A DNA stretch of 28,056 nt from positions 1-28,056 of the IMG/VR virus record IMGVR_UViG_3300046642_000759; one strand, given 5' to 3'. Numbering within the stretch: the first letter of the stretch is position 1; each line of letters begins with the position of its first letter. Below, one piece after another: positions 26,903-28,056 of this stretch. The stretch is from a virus. Under the pieces are notes generated by a model. It searched no databases. It was given only the letters and a program-made list of their open reading frames with translations, and had not been told where the DNA came from. The position numbers and the translations under genes were made by a program.

Positions 26903-27289
26903 ATGCACTTCTGCACATCAACAATGAAGTTTCTCAAGAACGACTGGTTCTGGCAGAAGACCGACATGCTGGTCGCCCGCATGACCTCGCAGGACCTGGT
27001 CAACGTCTACTCCCACATCGATAGGTTCTTTGACGACCACTTGAGGGATTGGACCAACGTGGTCGGGGTAGCCAGGAACTGCCCTGACCCGTGGCCTCCG
27101 GTGCTCGCTCCAGTATGGGTCTCCGCCTGGAGGAACGAGGACGAGGCTGCAATGTTCCTCGGCAACCTATACTGTCGCAAGGCGATAGTCCGCCCGGAGG
27201 TTTGGTGGAGCTTCTCGGACACGGTGCTACCGGGGAGGCCTAGGCGCTACATCGTACAGCACCACATGATGACACCGCACTCAAAGTAA
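26903..27289 (+). CDS. hypothetical protein
   Basis: 128 residues; ATG 26903 with AAGGAAGAAAGACA upstream; ATG 26882 (ATGA overlap) would add seven residues. TSTMKFLKNDWFWQKTDMLV, LVNVYSHIDRFFDDHLRDWT, ARNCPDPWPPVLAPVWVSAW and RRYIVQHHMMTPHSK. Aromatic-rich, soluble, with no recognisable motif. Confidence 0.55.
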   Translation: MHFCTSTMKFLKNDWFWQKTDMLVARMTSQDLVNVYSHIDRFFDDHLRDWTNVVGVARNCPDPWPPVLAPVWVSAWRNEDEAAMFLGNLYCRKAIVRPEVWWSFSDTVLPGRPRRYIVQHHMMTPHSK

Positions 27290-27304
27290 GCAGAGGAGAG
27301 AGCA

Positions 27305-27664
27305 TTGACTAACCAAGATAGCGAGCGAATAGCAGAGTTGACGTCAGAGGCGATCCGCACCTCCGGTGAGGAGGTGATCAAGGACATCGTCGCAGCAATA
27401 GAGAGGGCAGAGGAGACGGCCAAGGCGCTGCGCGCAGAGGGCGACGCCCTGATCGAGGCGATCAGGGGGCAGACCTATCGCTTCGCCGACAAGGTGTCGA
27501 GGTACGTAACCAACTGCCAGGAGGTCAAGGACCTATTCCAGGTCCAACAGGTCAAGGCGTTCGACCCTGACAACTTCCTCGATGAGAAGAAGAAGGCCCC
27601 TCGAGAGGTCCCCGTACTCATCACCGAGGAGCACCTCGCGACTGAAGAGGAGATACCATTCTGA
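27305..27664 (+). CDS. acidic coiled-coil-like protein, TTG start
   Basis: 119 residues; TTG at 27305 with GCAGAGGAGAGAGCA upstream. SERIAELTSEAIRTSGEEVI, KDIVAAIERAEETAKALRAE and GDALIEAIRG form a charged helical region; the C-terminus ends LATEEEIPF. A short form of the E-E-x-P-F end resembles C-termini of single-strand DNA-binding-type proteins, but the rest does not. No function assigned. Confidence 0.55.
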   Translation: MTNQDSERIAELTSEAIRTSGEEVIKDIVAAIERAEETAKALRAEGDALIEAIRGQTYRFADKVSRYVTNCQEVKDLFQVQQVKAFDPDNFLDEKKKAPREVPVLITEEHLATEEEIPF

Positions 27665-27694
27665 TGGCGTGGTATGTAAAGTAACCCGGCGCAC

Positions 27695-27726
27695 GGGGCC
27701 GGCTGGATTAAATCAGGCCCCCTCTT
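27695..27726 (+). terminator. terminator-like hairpin
   Basis: GGGGCC (27695-27700), an inner CTGGATTAAATCAG element, GGCCCC (27716-27721), then CTCTT. It separates the gene at 27305 from that at 27751. Confidence 0.5.
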
Positions 27727-27750
27727 AAGCAAGGAAGGAAGAAGTTGGAC

Positions 27751-28056
27751 ATGGCAAAGATCGTAAAATTTCCAAGGGGCCGCAAGTCGTCCGCGGACCC
27801 CATCTACTCCGACGAGGTCTCCCAGTTCGTGGACGACCTCGGAGGCTTCGTGCTCAACCTCAAGGCGGCAACCCACTCGACGTGGGAGGAGCTGGCCCAC
27901 CGGACGGGCCTCAACGATATGACCCTGGTCAGGCTGGCGGATAGGAAGACCAAGGCGCCGATGTTCAGAACGGTGTACGCCATCCTGCGGGCACTCGATG
28001 AGAGGTCCCTGATTAGGCACTCGCTGTTCGAGAAGTACAGGGGGTTTAACCGGGCA
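27751..28056 (+). CDS. Cro/CI-type helix-turn-helix protein, C-terminus outside the window
   Basis: 102 residues visible and no stop before the window end. ATG 27751 follows AAGCAAGGAAGGAAGAAGTTGGAC. MAKIVKFPRGRKSS opens as the 20019 gene does (x-I-K-F-P). TWEELAHRTGLNDMTLVRLA, then DRKTKAPMFRTVYAILRAL (about 44-82) is a Cro/CI-type helix-turn-helix pattern. It may be a repressor or transcription regulator for the next block. The repeated leader precedes it, linking it to the 12-14 kb genes. Confidence 0.65.
   Translation, partial: MAKIVKFPRGRKSSADPIYSDEVSQFVDDLGGFVLNLKAATHSTWEELAHRTGLNDMTLVRLADRKTKAPMFRTVYAILRALDERSLIRHSLFEKYRGFNRA

Noticed and set aside
1-28056. tRNA genes, CRISPR arrays, insertion sequences, integrase or attachment sites
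   Set aside because: No cloverleaf, spaced repeats, transposase motif or integrase motif was seen by eye; a covariance search would be decisive.

Overview
The window looks like part of a tailed-phage (or prophage) genome whose host is probably an alphaproteobacterium of the Rhizobiales, perhaps Bradyrhizobium-like. Evidence: about 65 short genes, all on the + strand and mostly joined by ATGA/GTGA/TAATG overlaps; a GC-rich composition; a replication set of phage type; and two exported proteins whose C-termini (VPGP or VPVPAP, then GAGLPGLI, a hydrophobic segment and RRRR) resemble exosortase sorting tails of Bradyrhizobium-type genomes. The host is an inference. No capsid, tail, terminase, portal, integrase, tRNA or CRISPR sequence was seen.

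Layout. 1-5.5 kb: the C-terminal half of a ThyX-like protein, a uracil-DNA-glycosylase-like protein, a HAD phosphatase, small zinc-binding and hypothetical proteins, and a small family of coiled-coil proteins that share exact DNA repeats. 5.5-11.1 kb: the replication core, with a DnaQ-type exonuclease, a DnaE-type polymerase interrupted by two inteins only six residues apart, and a PD-(D/E)XK nuclease. 11.1-11.8 kb: the only large non-coding region, with a terminator, a good sigma70-like promoter, a 15-bp perfect inverted repeat and the first of two copies of a structured RNA leader. 11.8-15.2 kb: small genes including a winged-helix-like protein, a papain-fold-like cysteine protease and a DUF6011-like zinc protein, several preceded by a repeated leader related to AAGCAAGAAAGGAAGAC. 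15.2-16.9 kb: two signal-peptide proteins with PEP-CTERM-like tails, bracketed by terminators, which looks like a moron. 16.9-19.6 kb: a helix-turn-helix protein with an internal 23-bp palindrome, and two genes that appear frameshifted. 19.6-23.7 kb: small hypothetical genes, a second winged-helix-like paralogue and an SNF2-type helicase. 23.7-28.1 kb: AP2-like, AlpA-like and Cro/CI-like DNA-binding proteins, small membrane proteins and more hypotheticals.

How the genes fit together: the exonuclease, polymerase, nuclease and helicase form a DNA replication/recombination set; ThyX-like, glycosylase-like and HAD proteins would act on nucleotides or DNA ends. The terminator-bounded exported proteins would act on the host cell surface rather than in replication. 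Four places show coding sequence split between frames. These could be real lesions, recoding or sequence errors, and the raw reads would decide.
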